Below, in pieces: positions 1-12,181 of a stretch of DNA of 64,000 nucleotides (its first letter is position 1; every line of letters starts with the position of its first letter). A program made the translations under genes and the position numbers. Location: contig QANZ01044666.1 in the NCBI GenBank assembly GCA_003254925.1, forward strand, positions 124,001-188,000, written 5' to 3'. The DNA comes from Chamaecrista fasciculata (lineage: Eukaryota > Streptophyta > Magnoliopsida > Fabales > Fabaceae). The notes under the pieces were generated by a model. That model searched no databases and was not told the origin of the DNA. It saw only the letters and a list, made by a program, of their open reading frames with translations.

Positions 1-288
1 TAGGGCTTTGAGAAGGTAAGCGGCCGCATCTTTTGGATCGAGCGCAATGGCTTTCTCAGCTTCGACAAGAGCCTCCTTGGCCAGTGAGTTCAAACCGGAG
101 CGAGTTTTCGAGGATCTAGCTCGAGCTAGGAGCTGAGCGCCTTGAACGAAGTGGCGCTTGGCTTGAATGGCAGATCGGTTTCTGAGACGAAGCTTGGAGA
201 AGAGCTTCTTGGGAATATCGTGCATATGCAAGAACATAAACACCATGACAAGAATCATAACAATTTGCAGCACGATGTCGTTCACCAT
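1..288 (-). CDS. TPR-like protein with N-terminal membrane anchor, 5' part (partial)
   Basis: The start codon lies at 288-286 on the minus strand and 96 codons stay open to the left edge, so the C-terminal part is outside the window. Residues 4-20 are strongly hydrophobic (run DIVLQIVMILVMVFMF) and predict a signal anchor or transmembrane segment. A basic stretch follows (KKLFSKLRLRNRSAIQAKRH), then an amphipathic alpha-helical region ending in AEKAIALDPKDAAAYLLKAL-type sequence. The pattern EKAIALDP..A.AYLLKA is a classic helix A/B tetratricopeptide signature. The gene is therefore read as a plant TPR-like protein tethered to a membrane by its N terminus. The family is inferred from the motif; no specific orthologue or function is claimed. 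No splice donor is needed within the visible part. Confidence 0.72.
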   Translation of the reverse strand, partial: MVNDIVLQIVMILVMVFMFLHMHDIPKKLFSKLRLRNRSAIQAKRHFVQGAQLLARARSSKTRSGLNSLAKEALVEAEKAIALDPKDAAAYLLKAL

Positions 289-569
289 GTAATTTTTCTC
301 CTTCGTATCCATTGGAACGTGTTCGTTCGGAAGCGATCAGAAATCTAATGGAGGACGATCGGAGAAGTGGATCTCGCGTTTTTGAGATGTTCTAAATGGA
401 ATCCGTTCGAAATTTGTACCAGTCGCAGCTAGAACAAGTCAAGCAGACAGACGCGGACTTAAGGGTGCTCAATTCAACGCTTTAAGACGCCATATTTGAT
501 TTTCTTTTATTTTTTTCTTTTAAATTTTAGCTTGAGGAATTAGTTACACAATTGAATAGCTTATATATA
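289..569. other. 5' flank of the TPR-like gene
   Basis: This AT-rich stretch holds no supported gene. It should contain the 5' UTR and promoter of the minus-strand TPR-like gene starting at 288. A 68-aa plus-strand frame here is only the antisense shadow of that gene. No clear TATA box was assigned. Confidence 0.4.
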
Positions 570-946
570 GGCAAAAGTACTAATTTAGTTCCCAAATTTT
601 ATAACAATTGTCAATTTTATCCCCAATCTTTTTTATTGTCAATTTCGTCCTCAATGTTTTATATTTTAATCAATTTTGTCTTTTGACTAACTTCTTTCAA
701 TAAATTAACGATAAATTGAATCCGTTTTTCAATCTGAGTTAGGATTTAAGGTTTTTTTTCTATCAATTTTACATTACATATTATTAGCCACGTAAATTCT
801 ATCGTTAATATTTGTGATTAAACTAAGAGCAAAGGATAAAATTGACAAAAATGTAAAACAATAAGGACGAGATTGACTATAAAAAAAGATTGTGAACGAA
901 ATTAACAGTTGATGTAAAGTTTGAAAACGAAATCACTAATTTTGCC
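570..946. mobile_element. Inverted-repeat (MITE/foldback) element, GGCAAAA family, copy 1
   Basis: The segment starts GGCAAAAGTACTAATTT and ends with the inverse, ...ACTAATTTTGCC. The outer ~115 bases of each side are imperfect inverted copies, sharing words such as TTGTCAATTTTATCC, AATCTTTTTTAT and CGTCCT. The ends are flanked by similar AT words (TTATATAT on both sides), which could be a target duplication but is low complexity. There is no open reading frame. A second copy lies at 33423-33791. It is most likely a non-autonomous DNA transposon with long terminal inverted repeats; the superfamily is not resolved. Confidence 0.68.
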
Positions 947-1491
947 ATTATATATTTTAATGAATTAATCCCGAACAGTAGCCCCAATTTTTTTCTCTTT
1001 TTTAAGTGGATATAATTTGATCAAAAGTGAGAGAACCTTTTATCTAAGGAATATATCTAGTGTCATTAATTTAAGTTTTGTAATTTGCTTATTCTGCAGC
1101 TTATACAAGAATATCACTCATTTCAATTAAAATAGAGAAATGCTTAAAAAAATTTCAATTGGTGCATCATTTCATATTTCTCACTGTAGGATGCCTTAGT
1201 GTATGATCACTATTTTTTTTTAAATGAATTGAAGAAAGAGAAAGAAACAAATAATTATTTAACCTGATAATTGATATTTCAGAAGCATTGTTCATTAAAA
1301 TATAATCCATGAAGCTATAAAAATTAGTTATGCTTTTACTCCATCAAGTTTTTATGTAACAAGTCTTCCTTCCTAGAAGGAGAAAAATAATGTTGCCTTT
1401 CAAAAAGGAAATAAAAAAAACTACCCACCATACGGTCTAAATTCGATTTCATTAATCACTTTTATTATGATGTTTTTTATATGTAGATTTT
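947..1491. other. AT-rich intergenic stretch, nothing recognised
   Basis: No gene, RNA gene or clear repeat was recognised. Composition is uniformly AT-rich with short A and T runs. Confidence 0.4.
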
Positions 1492-2902
1492 GGGTCGTTT
1501 GCGCTTATAATAAAATCTGCTCTGATTATTATGAGAGTATGATTATAATCAAAGTTGATTATTTGTCTATTAGTGTTTGGATGAAAGTTGATTATTTGGT
1601 GTGAAATTATTGAAATGGGTATGTAATGATTGTGGTTAGTAGATAAAAGGGTAAGGAAATTGATAAATTGTATAGGGGTAGAAATGGAAGAAAAAGTTGG
1701 AAAAAGTAGGAAAAAGTAAGATGCGATTTGATTATAATAAAAGTGTGTTTGGATGTGATTGTTACTTATAGAAAAATCAAAATCTGTCACCGTTTGCCTT
1801 GGAAAACGTGAAAATATGATTATAATCATGTGCAACTTTGGAGGTGATTATTTTGTTTGGTCCACCGAAATCATTTTTGCCTACGAAATGATGGACCGAA
1901 AGGACTAAAGTGTAGCATTTGGCCCCGACATTCGGTGGACCACCGAAAAAACGGTCTACCGTTTCGCACAAGATGAGAGAAAAGATAAAAAAGCATTGGA
2001 CTCGAAAAAATAATCAAATTTGTTATAATGTCTTTTGGGTCACGTTCTCCACTTCCTTCCTCATTAACCAAAAAGAAAAAACACTTCCTTCCTGCCTTCT
2101 TCTTCCTCCGCCGCCATCCGCCACCCTCCATCAGAAACCCATTTTGCCTGTCTTATTCCTCCGCCGCCATCTGCCACGCTTTCCACCGAAAACCCATTTT
2201 GCCTTTGTCTTTGTCTTCACCTCCTCCGTCATAAATTGTGCATTTCATCGTTTACGATCTAAAACTAGAAAATTTACAATCAAACACCTCAAGTGTAGCC
2301 ATTCCTTCAAACCACTCAACAAACTAATATTCATTGACATATACCCACTTCCTTCACCCAAGATTGTGAAACTATCGCATGAACAGTGACTTAAGCATAC
2401 ACAAAATCAATTTACCCAAAACCGACTCCTTCATCCTCCATCTTTCACAAATTCCCAAATTCGCATTCGCCGAGGACAGTGGTCAAGGTGGAGGTTGCGA
2501 TGGAGAGAGGGGAAGGAAAAGGAATCGGGGTTGTCGGCGTTGAAGATCAAAATTGCAATGGCGAGAAAGAGAGAGACGAGAGAGAGAAGAGAATGGCTAA
2601 AATTACAATTTGATTCCTAAATAACTTGGGCAAAATAACATTTTAGCCCAAGACAATAATAAGTATTTACAACATGGCCCTTCATTCAGATAAATGACCA
2701 TTTTGCCCTTGTGATGGGTGATTGATTGTATTAGAGTATAGGTAATTATAGGTATATATATAGGGATATAAGTGTAATTGAGTGTGTTTGATTATAAAAA
2801 AATCATGATTATAATTTGATCAGAAAAAAAAGCGTAAACGAACATGCTTATTACGATTATAATCAGAGCAGATTATAATCAAAGCGCAAACGAACTAGGC
2901 CT
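1492..2902. mobile_element. Non-autonomous DNA transposon, ~1.4 kb, with ~45 bp terminal inverted repeats
   Basis: The left end reads GGGTCGTTTGCGCTTATAAT followed by ATCTGCTCTGATTAT. The right end, on the opposite strand, reads GGCCTAGTTCGTTTGCGCTT followed by GATTATAATCTGCTCTGATTAT. About 45 bases therefore match as terminal inverted repeats. The interior has subterminal words of the type GTGTTTGGATG and repeated GATTATAATC, common in plant hAT/PIF-type MITE-like elements. Overlapping frames of 64-156 codons exist on both strands (for example 1919-2389) but look like low-complexity Ser/Pro/Lys translation with no domain. The exact target duplication is unclear because both flanks are T runs. 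The element lies just beyond the 3' end of the Raf-like kinase gene. Confidence 0.55.
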
Positions 2903-3200
2903 TTTTCTATAGGCAATAGCATAAGCAAATCTCATGAAATTTACAAATCTGATGGTCAAATATAAATATATATTATCTCAAGCGACCCATAAAAAAGGTC
3001 GATATCACGAGTTTATTCTAAGTTATATCTAAGAATCCAGAATCTGTTTTCATTGCCCTTGTGAAGTGGGTTAGCAAGAAAGCAACAAATATTATACAGT
3101 TACAAAACAACCCAAAAGATCGAGGTTCGAGTAACTTGTTAACTAACACTTGCATGTAAAGGCAATAAATCTCTTCTATACTAAATCCAACTATATGGAC
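2903..3200 (-). other. Presumed 3' UTR and 3' flank of the Raf-like kinase gene
   Basis: This lies downstream of the kinase stop codon (3203-3201, minus strand). An AATAAA word on the minus strand (TTTATT at 3012-3017), about 185 bases after the stop, is a candidate poly(A) signal. No other gene is supported. Confidence 0.4.
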
Positions 3201-6200
3201 TTACATCCCACCCATTTTTATCGCCTCTGCTGGAGACTTCAGCAGCTTTTTAAGCGAGTCAACTATGTTAGAGAAAGATGGACGTTGACTAGGGTCACTG
3301 CCAAGTAAAGCCATCAAGCATCAGAAACAAATCAATCATTGGAACAAAAAGTAAAGGAGAATTTCAAACATCGTCGTGTATAACACCTAAATTATGCTAA
3401 ATCTTCTAAAACATTAGCTCATAGGTTAAAAATACTATAGAGAAGATCATACTGGTAAGACTAATGCAGCAATACATGCAACATGAACAACAAAACTTGA
3501 GTAAGATATGAAATGTCCGGTTTTAGTACATGTTGGTCATATACACAGCTCTTGAATTGTTCATCTTTAATAAGTAAGAAATTTTCATAGGGGAACTCAA
3601 TGTAAGATCTTGAGTAAAAATTGCTCAGATAAAACAACAAACTGGAATGGAGGAGTAATAAGGTCTCCCTCGTCATCCCCAATTATGTTTTCGAATATCA
3701 TGATCTATGAGTTACAGCCATAAACATGTATTTTATATCTATGTTTAACTTTTCTGTATAACTCGTTATAAAATTGATCAAATGGAGAAGTTATCTTCCA
3801 AGCGTATCGAGAACTACCACAGACATATGCATAACTAATACTTACTCAGCCCAACAAGATTCCATGAGAGAGGCCAATGCTGGGGAGATGTTTGGAGGGA
3901 TAACAAGCCTCCTATTCTGGAAAGCAACAGCTCCAACCACCTGAGAGTTCACATTACAAAGATTATTCAATATGACACACCAATAAACTTCGGAGGTTTC
4001 ATATTGCCAGACAATTATTAGAAAGCAAAAGCTCATACGCATGCCCCTTGGATACACTACCTTGAAAATAAACTAACTTTTAGGAAATGAGGCCTACTAC
4101 TGTATGATTTCATACTTCATACATGGAGTAAAAGTAATTGATTTCACTATTTAGATTTCAGATCATAAGTGCTCATCAAATTCACCTGGGCAGGGCTAAG
4201 GCCACTCCATGGTTGTTGCATGGTCACAAGTTCCCATAGGATGACTCCAAAACTGTATACATCAGACTTCTCATTTGAAGGTTCTCCCCGAAGAAACTCA
4301 GGAGCCATCCACTCGGGCTGAAAATAAAATCAAGAGAGTTACACTCTTATTGAAGCACTGTGAAGAAAAAGTTCAACCTGCAAAATATTGATAGAATTAC
4401 AACTTTCAATGCTGAAAAAAGCTTGAAACTATATATTTATATATATATATATATGTAATTCTAATGATGGGAACATCCAAAAACCACAAAACACGATTAC
4501 ATTATACAGGAAGAATCGAAAGCAAAACTGAAAATCCACATTGATCGTCCTTCTGTCCCACAAAGAATACTGATGTGACATCAATCAACAGTCATGCACC
4601 CAATCTCACTGGCAGTTAATAATCTTTTTAAACATGATTGTGTTTCCCTATGTATGCATTGATATTAATTATAAGCACCATTTTGTATGGGAAAGGGTAA
4701 ATAGAAGTAACAGGTATATAATATACTTGAATCAGGATGATACTAGAGTAATAAACACTATAATTTTCTTTTCAAACTTCATAGTCCTCCTCGGATAATT
4801 TTACCCTGGCCGCAGATATTATGTTTATGCACATGCAGAAACTTACTGTTCCAGCAACAGATTTTGACGATATGAAAGTGTTCGCCTTAAATCTTGACAA
4901 TCCAAAATCACACACCTGAACATGAAATGCAAAAAGAAATCACCTACTTGTACAAGATGTTATGAAATTTTTCATAGAGGAAATGCTCAATCATTTCATT
5001 TTACCTTTACGGTCCAATTTTTGTCCACTAACAAATTTGGGGATTTGAGATCCCAGTGCAAAATGGGAGGGTTAAGACAGTGGAGATAATTGATCCCTTT
5101 AGCCTGTAATCAGAAAAAATATATATACATATGCCATCTGCAAAAATAATTTATGAATTATAACAAAATAACACTCTTTGATACAAACCACATCTAAAGC
5201 CATCCGTAGCTTTCTCCTTTGATCAAGATTTTCACCAGATGTGGGCCTATGTATCAGGCGGTATAAACTACCCCTGTAGAAAATGTTTACAGGAAACAGC
5301 ATCAGCAAGAAACTCAAATCTTTATAAAACAGAATTGAATATAATATATATAGAAACATTGGCCAAAAAAGAAAAGAATTGAATATAATGGCTAACTGAA
5401 CGAGAATTTGGATGTTTTACCTAGGCAAATATTCGGTCACTATGGATAGATGAGGGCGTTTTGTAACTGCACCCATGAAGAGCACAATATTTGGATGGCG
5501 TATACGCTTCATAATTGCAACCTAAAAGTGATGCAAATAACAACTTGAATTTTAACTTTGTTTCCCCTTTAAGTAAAGGGAAATATGCAGAGTTTCATAG
5601 AATAAGTGTCAAATATGATGATATTTAAATTAAACCCATGATCCACAGAAGAATGGTGTACGTTTTAGGCAGTATGACATGAACTTCAGTACACGACCAT
5701 TCACAATTTATACCTTTGGACTTTCAAAATAATTATCAATAGATTCAATACCAAAATACTTAATTATATGACTATATAATCTAATTAAAAGCACTCATCA
5801 AAAATTGAAGAACACTCAAACAAAGCAACAAGCATGTGAAGTAAGAAAAATGAAAAGTTGAGTGACAATAGTATGATCTGTGGTAGTAAAACATGAAACA
5901 GAACAGAAAAGTAAAAATTAATTTTTCCAGTAAAGAAATTTTATTAGAGTTGAAAAAAAAAAAGAATAAGGAGTTGGAAGACAGCAAATAAGAAACCCCC
6001 TCCCCACATCAAAAAAATAATTATGAACAAACTATTATGCACACCTTCACTGGCCGGACATACTCAACTTAGCCAAATCATTTAGAAAGTAAACAATGGC
6101 AATGATTGGTACCTAAGTACAAATCTATATTATTATGGTGACTTTTGGTTACCAATCTTCCAAAATTATTTATTAGTAAAATAAAAATGTATAAGAGACA

Positions 6201-9200
6201 GAAAAATTGAAAAAAAAAACTAAATAGCTTTTCACTATTTTAATTTATTATTTTAAAATATACAAAAATAATTACTCACTACTAATTTTAGTACCTTCAT
6301 AATTTATTTTACGTTTTAAAATTTAAAAATAATGTTAGCATACACCATGCAGATTCCACTAGAGTCTAATGTGGTTAATGAATGTATACCTCTCTTACAA
6401 AATCTTTCATTTGATCATCATGGAAATCCTGAACTGATAAAACCTTGACTGCAACGTCCTGCAATTTAAATTCAATGTACTAATTCACCACGGGAGAAAT
6501 TTAAAATTTGGAAAAAAAAAGTATCCAAAATAGTATACTGAAGTATCCAACATAAATTACTTCAAACTGTAAAAATTAGAAATTTGTCTTGGTGCCTATA
6601 TGTCGTTGACTCAGTTGCCATGAAATAGACAAGAAACAGATCCAAAAAGGCCAGGATATAAGGACATGGTGAAGCATTGAAAACATTGAACCAGCAAGAA
6701 GATTAAATGAGAGCAGAGAAATTGAATTGATAACATGTAAGTTGAAGCGCATTGGGCCTCTAGCACATGCATGTATGCATATTGAAGAAACCAAATAAAG
6801 TTTTCTTAATAACCAATCGATTACCCCTTAATCAGCCTCCTATCTACCTCTTACTTATCAGAAATTTTCCAGCTGTCAACTATCACTTGAGATTTCCAGC
6901 AATTAACATGAAGTAACATTTCATACTCAGATACGCATTTAATTCAGGGAAACCATCATATGCAAATTCAATCATCTACTGAAAATGTCTGAATGAAGAA
7001 TGCAATAACACTTACTGATCCATGCCATTCAGCACGGTGCACTGTCCCAAATGAGCCTAAAGAGAGCAAACAACAGTAACATTTCAAAGTCAGCTATAAG
7101 GGAGATAAGCTCAAAGCAATGTGCCAACTATGCAGATACAACAAGAAGGGGAAGGAAAAAATTACCTGCACCAACACGCTCTCGAATCCGTAAATCATCC
7201 CATGATATCTCAAGCCAGTCCATTGCAAGTGATGGTTCAATATTCAAGTATGTTGGAATATTGTCCACCTTCTCCAGTTCTGACTGGCTTGAACAGCTTA
7301 GTATAGATTGTTTTATAGCACTTTTAACCACAGAACTACCAGTTAAAATGACCTCACTGTTGGGAGTTTCTTGTACTACAACTGCATCTTCACCAAGAGT
7401 GGGAAATTCACGTAATGATGTCTCAATAGGCTGACGCAGAGCTTCAGAAACACCTTCCCAGATGGAAGGCAAAATTGAGCCTAGAACAGCACATTCTTTA
7501 GCATTCCTTTTGAAGCCAAAAGGAATTAGAGGAGGTTTTGTCCCTTGAGAAGGTTGATCAAGTGAAGCAAAAGTGGAGCCCTTGGGAGTTTCCAGCAAAT
7601 CAGTTTCGTTAACTTGATCTTTCTGTCCACAGCCTGGTGGAGATTAAATAACAGATAAGATAACATTAAACTAGAAATCCTCTATGTGGATTGAAAAAAG
7701 TTAAACAAGAAATACTACATTATTGTGTTTCTTCTCCTCAAAAGATGTTTAATTTTTTTTTTCAGAAGTTAATCATGTTCCGCAAGCTTTGGAAGGTCGC
7801 GAAAAGCATAAAGTATCTTGCAGATGCTTTTTTTTTTGGTGAATTGCAAATGCATTTCAATAAGAGCACTGTGATCTACGTTAAAGAGAATAGGAAATAT
7901 CAAATGATACAGGCATAAATCTAAACATTCACAGTAAATGAATAATAGAAGCATTCACAGTAAATGAATAATAGAAGTTCTGGATCGGATTTGAGGACAT
8001 AAAATAATTTAACGTCAAGAAAACCTAATGTTTCTGTGTGCATTTGTGTCCCTTGGCACAATAAAATGACAAATATATTGTGGAAGCAAAATATGCAAGG
8101 AACCTCCCAGTTAAACTATTTAGGCCCTACTGAAAATAAGTTTTATTGAAATGCACCTTGGAGGTCCAAGAATGCATAAATAGCTATATAGAAACTTCCC
8201 TCTAAATTGAGAAGAAAAAACTGCAAAACATTGGAAAACTAACTTTCCACGTATAAAAAAGAACAACATACCTGAATATGAAAGACTGTCAGGAACAACA
8301 GGACTAAGATTGGGACTTAGAGACTGAAAACAGGCTGCAGCGTCCTTACAGGGTGATTGGGATTCTTTTAGATGAGATATTTGAAATGGGGAAGGCGTTG
8401 AAGAGACATATGCTCCATTAATAGAAGAATCTGGTCCATGGACATTTCCCGGTTCCCCAACTAGATCAACTACATACTCCCTGTTAAAAACTATGTTAGA
8501 GAATAACACACATGTAACATAAAAAAATGGAAAATATGAAACAAAATATCAGGGGCTTGACAAACTGATCTACAACAAAGTTTATATTCAACAATCAGAT
8601 GTAGCCAAAGTTCTGATATGAACAATACAAAATAAATTAAATGATGACAGTAAGGATTATCTTCCAAGCTGGTTTACACAACTTGTTGAGGATGAATATG
8701 AAATGATAGAAGCTAAAGGACAAATAAAATTTCAGTATTGTAACTATTAAAGCAATTGTAGTAATTATAGTTGACATAGCGTACTCATCACTAAGGCACA
8801 AAGAAGTTGGATAAAATCCTTAGATTACCAATAAAAGTTCATAGGCAAAGCAAAAATGAGAGTTGCAAGGATAGCTATTTAGAACGAACCTAGAGAACTG
8901 CTTGTCATCTTCAATCTTGACAAGGCAAGACGATCTAAAGTCTGCAGCACAGTATTTGCAACCTCTAGCAATACGACATGGCAAACCGATGTAATCTGCC
9001 AACCTCTGCAGGTGCAAAACAAATAACAATGAATAGTCAATTTGCAATAAGACAAACTACCTTTAGAAACTTCAGTTCTACTTCTTACTCCTAAAAAATT
9101 CACTTGAAGAACAATCAAATTACCACGCATGAGCCCATGCAAAAAAGAGAGGGAAAGAGTAAATTGATTTGGGGTGTGTTTGGATTAACTTTTAATAAAA

Positions 9201-11378
9201 GTGCTTTTTTTTTACTGCTTATAAAAATAGGACTTTTATTTTAAAAATAAGTTATTTATGTTTGGGTGTCACAATTAAAAAGTACTTTTTAAAATATTAA
9301 AGTGTTTGGATGTAAATAGGCCTACTTACAATCGATATATGAGAACATACCCATTGAGTGATTATGAACAAAGACAATTGGTGCACTGTATATAGGATAC
9401 CCTCAGATTCAGATGCATCCAATTCATTACATACTGACATCGGGCAACATCAATGCGCCCTCTTCATGCATCTACACATGCTGCCTAATATTCTTATGCT
9501 ACTGAAAAACAACTTGACCCGACACAGTTTAAATCATTTATATGTGCATAAGGGTATATTTAAAAGCTTCAATATGGATCCTCAATCATATAGATCACCA
9601 TAATATTTTGGAAGCGCTTTGCTCCTGACCCACCTCAGGAAAAAGTAAAAGGAGGCGGGCTCAACAAGTGCAAAGATATTCGATAAACTTATTGAACAGA
9701 AGTTACAGAACCGAAGCTGCTTGTACAGCCTAAGAAAATAACCTAGTAGAAATAGTATATGATGTATAGATAGATATAAATTTGTTTATATATGTTAGAT
9801 ATAATGAAAAATATGCTAAATAAAAACTTCTTTCGACACTAGCCAAGGCAGAACAAATAGGATTCCTTCCATTTATTTTGTCATTAGCATAAAGACTACA
9901 TATTTAATCCTGAGGTAATTGATTAAACGAATTAATAACTCTTTAAGAATGCATATATATACTCCACCTTGAAGAGAATGGCTCGATGCCTACAAAGTCC
10001 AGAAGATAGGCTGCCGATAGGAAGAACAACACAATTGTGGAAATTCCTCAATCTTTTGCTAACCAACTTCCAGCGCCTGTGGAGATCTCCTTGCTCCACG
10101 GGAACGGTACCCCTACACATACGGATTTCAATCCAAAAAGATCAAAATCTTAAGAAACCCACTTCAAGGTTCGAGCAGTATGAGAAAGAGAAAGAGAAAT
10201 TATTTTGTTAACTTACCCCATACATATGGCAACAAGTTGTCCCAGCTTTTCCACCAACACCATAGTGTTTTCTGAGGCACAATACAATTCTTGCGCTTTG
10301 TCCTGAAGTTGCTTTAGGCGAGAGTCCTCATGTATATCAACAAGAATCACCTCCATAGATGTCTCGCTGGGTTCAACTGCTTTAAGCGAGATGAGAGATG
10401 GAAGCCGCCTTCCTTCCTCCATTTCATTGCACATTACCCATAGATAGGGATTTATCCCCAATATGTTGTAAAAACCGTCGGAAATCTTGTCAGAGTATGA
10501 TAAACAGCCACTCACCTGAAAATGAACAAACAGTTAATTACGGCAGTAATGATTAAGGCATTGATTAATTTACAAGATCCTTCAATTTATCGTACCCATA
10601 AACGATAAGAAACAGATTCGGCATCCCTAGTTTGGATTTCAGAGTCCATTGTGAGCACAGGCTCTGTAGCAATACTTGCAAGACAAGTGAGTCTCTTAGC
10701 CAACGTAAGTTGAAGATAGTAGCTCTCTCTGGATTTCTGCGCCATCCTGCTTTTACTTTCTTCTTCATCTTCCTCTTGCCTCCTAGTCGTGGTGAAGGCC
10801 GACGACGATGTGATCTCCTTCTTAATGTCGCTAGAAAAATTGCCATCCAACGTAGTCCCTGAGAACAAGCTTCCCGCATAGCTGCTATCAACACTGGAAA
10901 GCCTCGGCAACGAAACCTGCCGGTCAAAACTCCGGTCAATGGCAGTATCCTTCACGGTCTCCGGCTCCGACGACGGCACCGACGACTCCGGCGGAAGCAG
11001 AAGCTCGCGGTCTTCGTCGATGGACAATCGGTTAGAATACGGTTTCACGTGACTCGATTTCCCCCCTTTTTTTTCAATCAACCAATCGCAGAAATCAGCA
11101 ATTTGCTTGTGTTTGGTGCGAATTAGCTTGTCGCCGCCCGTGAAAAGGTCGGATACAGCTGATTGCTTACTAGACGAGTAAATGTCATCGTTTTTTGTGG
11201 AAGTAGTAGTTGATAGTGGTGGTGACTTTTTTGAGTCGTCGCTCTCAATGCCAAAAGTTCCTGATTTAATGGAGTCGAAGATCTTCTTCTTCTCGTGATC
11301 TAATTGCTCTTTCGAAGACTCATCTAACCTACGGTCCGGAAATTGCCTCGGAAAAATGTAAGTCGCTCTGTGAGGCAT
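3201..11378 (-). CDS. CTR1/EDR1-type Raf-like MAP kinase kinase kinase, complete, 15 exons, with HWD catalytic loop
   Basis: Serine/threonine kinase of the plant Raf-like MAP3K group that includes CTR1 and EDR1. Exons, minus strand: 11378-10596, 10515-10217, 10112-9968, 9005-8890, 8480-8272, 7633-7166, 7056-7016, 6458-6390, 5521-5421, 5273-5189, 5103-5005, 4915-4847, 4317-4186, 3940-3846, 3297-3201. They sum to 2808 nt, 935 aa, in frame at every GT-AG junction. Start [16 protein letters not shown] is the first in-frame ATG. Residues ~235-470 form the EDR1/CTR1 peptidase-like regulatory domain ([55 protein letters not shown]). The kinase domain (~660-925) has glycine loop GAGSFG, ATP-binding Lys692 (VAVK), helix-C Glu710, DFG at 808-810 and APE at 833-835. 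The catalytic loop reads HWDLKSPN: Arg of HRD is Trp789, while Asp790, Lys792 and Asn795 remain. From memory the closest Arabidopsis relative is AT4G24480; not checked. Confidence 0.93.
7926..7977. repeat. Tandem duplication, 2 x 26 bp, in intron 5 of the kinase gene
   Basis: The 26-base unit CATTCACAGTAAATGAATAA plus TAGAAG occurs twice back to back with no mismatch. It is intronic and non-coding. Confidence 0.85.
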
Positions 11379-11931
11379 TTTTCAATCACGAGCGCGAGAT
11401 AATATCGATTAACACGCACGCACGTGTAAACTATATCCTCCTCCGTGCCCGCCGTCGTCGTTCTTCTTCCCTAACAGAAATCAATCAGCTTCTCCCACTA
11501 TCAATGATCGATCGAGTTGATCAATAACTGTATAGGAAATTTTAAAAACATCAAACACACAAAACCAGAAGATTCTACGCACTGCAATGCAAATTATCCA
11601 GTTAGCACAAGGATTTCAAGTGACCAAACTCGATGAGCTTCAGAGTGATGGATTTCTTCGATCATTCAATTCTGAAGCTGAAGAACGTGTAATATATATA
11701 TATTGCTGGTTTAATTTGAGAATTCGTAGACGGTGGATATAGATAGATATACAGAGCAAGATTAAAGTGAAGGAGTAGAAGAAAACGGAAGGAAAATGTG
11801 AGTGTTTGTGTGTGGGATTTGGTTGGTTGGTTATTCGTGACGTTGTATATTTTAAACAGAAGAAAGAGGTGCAAGAGATGGTATGGTTTGCAAAACTGTA
11901 ATATGTAGGAAATCGAAAATATAAAGATGAC
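11379..11931 (-). promoter_or_regulatory. 5' UTR and promoter region of the Raf-like kinase gene
   Basis: This lies directly upstream of the minus-strand kinase start at 11378. No coding frame is supported; the 70-aa minus frame at 11662-11874 is low-complexity Ser/Thr/Tyr translation. Pyrimidine-rich and CTTCTTC-type tracts on the transcribed strand are typical of plant 5' leaders. The transcription start cannot be fixed from sequence alone. Confidence 0.4.
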
Positions 11932-12181
11932 GGTGCTAATTTACGCCGTAGGCATGGTGCACACCCCTTGGGATGAGGCGATGCGTCTATTTACGACTAT
12001 AATAGGTTTATGACACGTAAGCGCTGAGGGGCGTAGTGCGCACAAAGAGTAAATTAGTGCATCGGCAACCGCGGGCTTGCGTTTACACTTTATGGGAGTT
12101 CATGCACGCTACGACCATGCTATGAGGCTATGCTATGAGTGAAACACTAGTGTTTGCCACTAATGCCCTTGTAATTATCTA
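11932..12181. other. GC-richer intergenic patch with short inverted repeats, unidentified
   Basis: Between very AT-rich flanks this ~250 bp is clearly richer in G and C (for example GGGATGAGGCGATGCG, AACCGCGGGCTTGCG). GTGCTAATTTAC near its left end and GTAAATTAGTGC about 110 bases later are inverted copies, so the intervening DNA can fold. There is no open reading frame of note. It may be an eroded transposon terminus; the family was not recognised. Confidence 0.35.

Noticed and set aside
1919-2389. 156-aa plus-strand open frame
   Set aside because: It lies wholly within the 1.4 kb TIR element. The translation is low complexity with no domain, and overlapping frames exist on the other strand.
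7051-7434. 127-aa plus-strand frame
   Set aside because: It is antisense to exons 6 and 7 of the Raf-like kinase, whose minus-strand reading matches a known family and splices in frame.
9178-9330. Possible MITE in a kinase intron (GGGTGTGTTTGGATTAAC...)
   Set aside because: Only one end-like sequence and GTGTTTGGATG words are visible. No matching inverted terminus or target duplication could be found.
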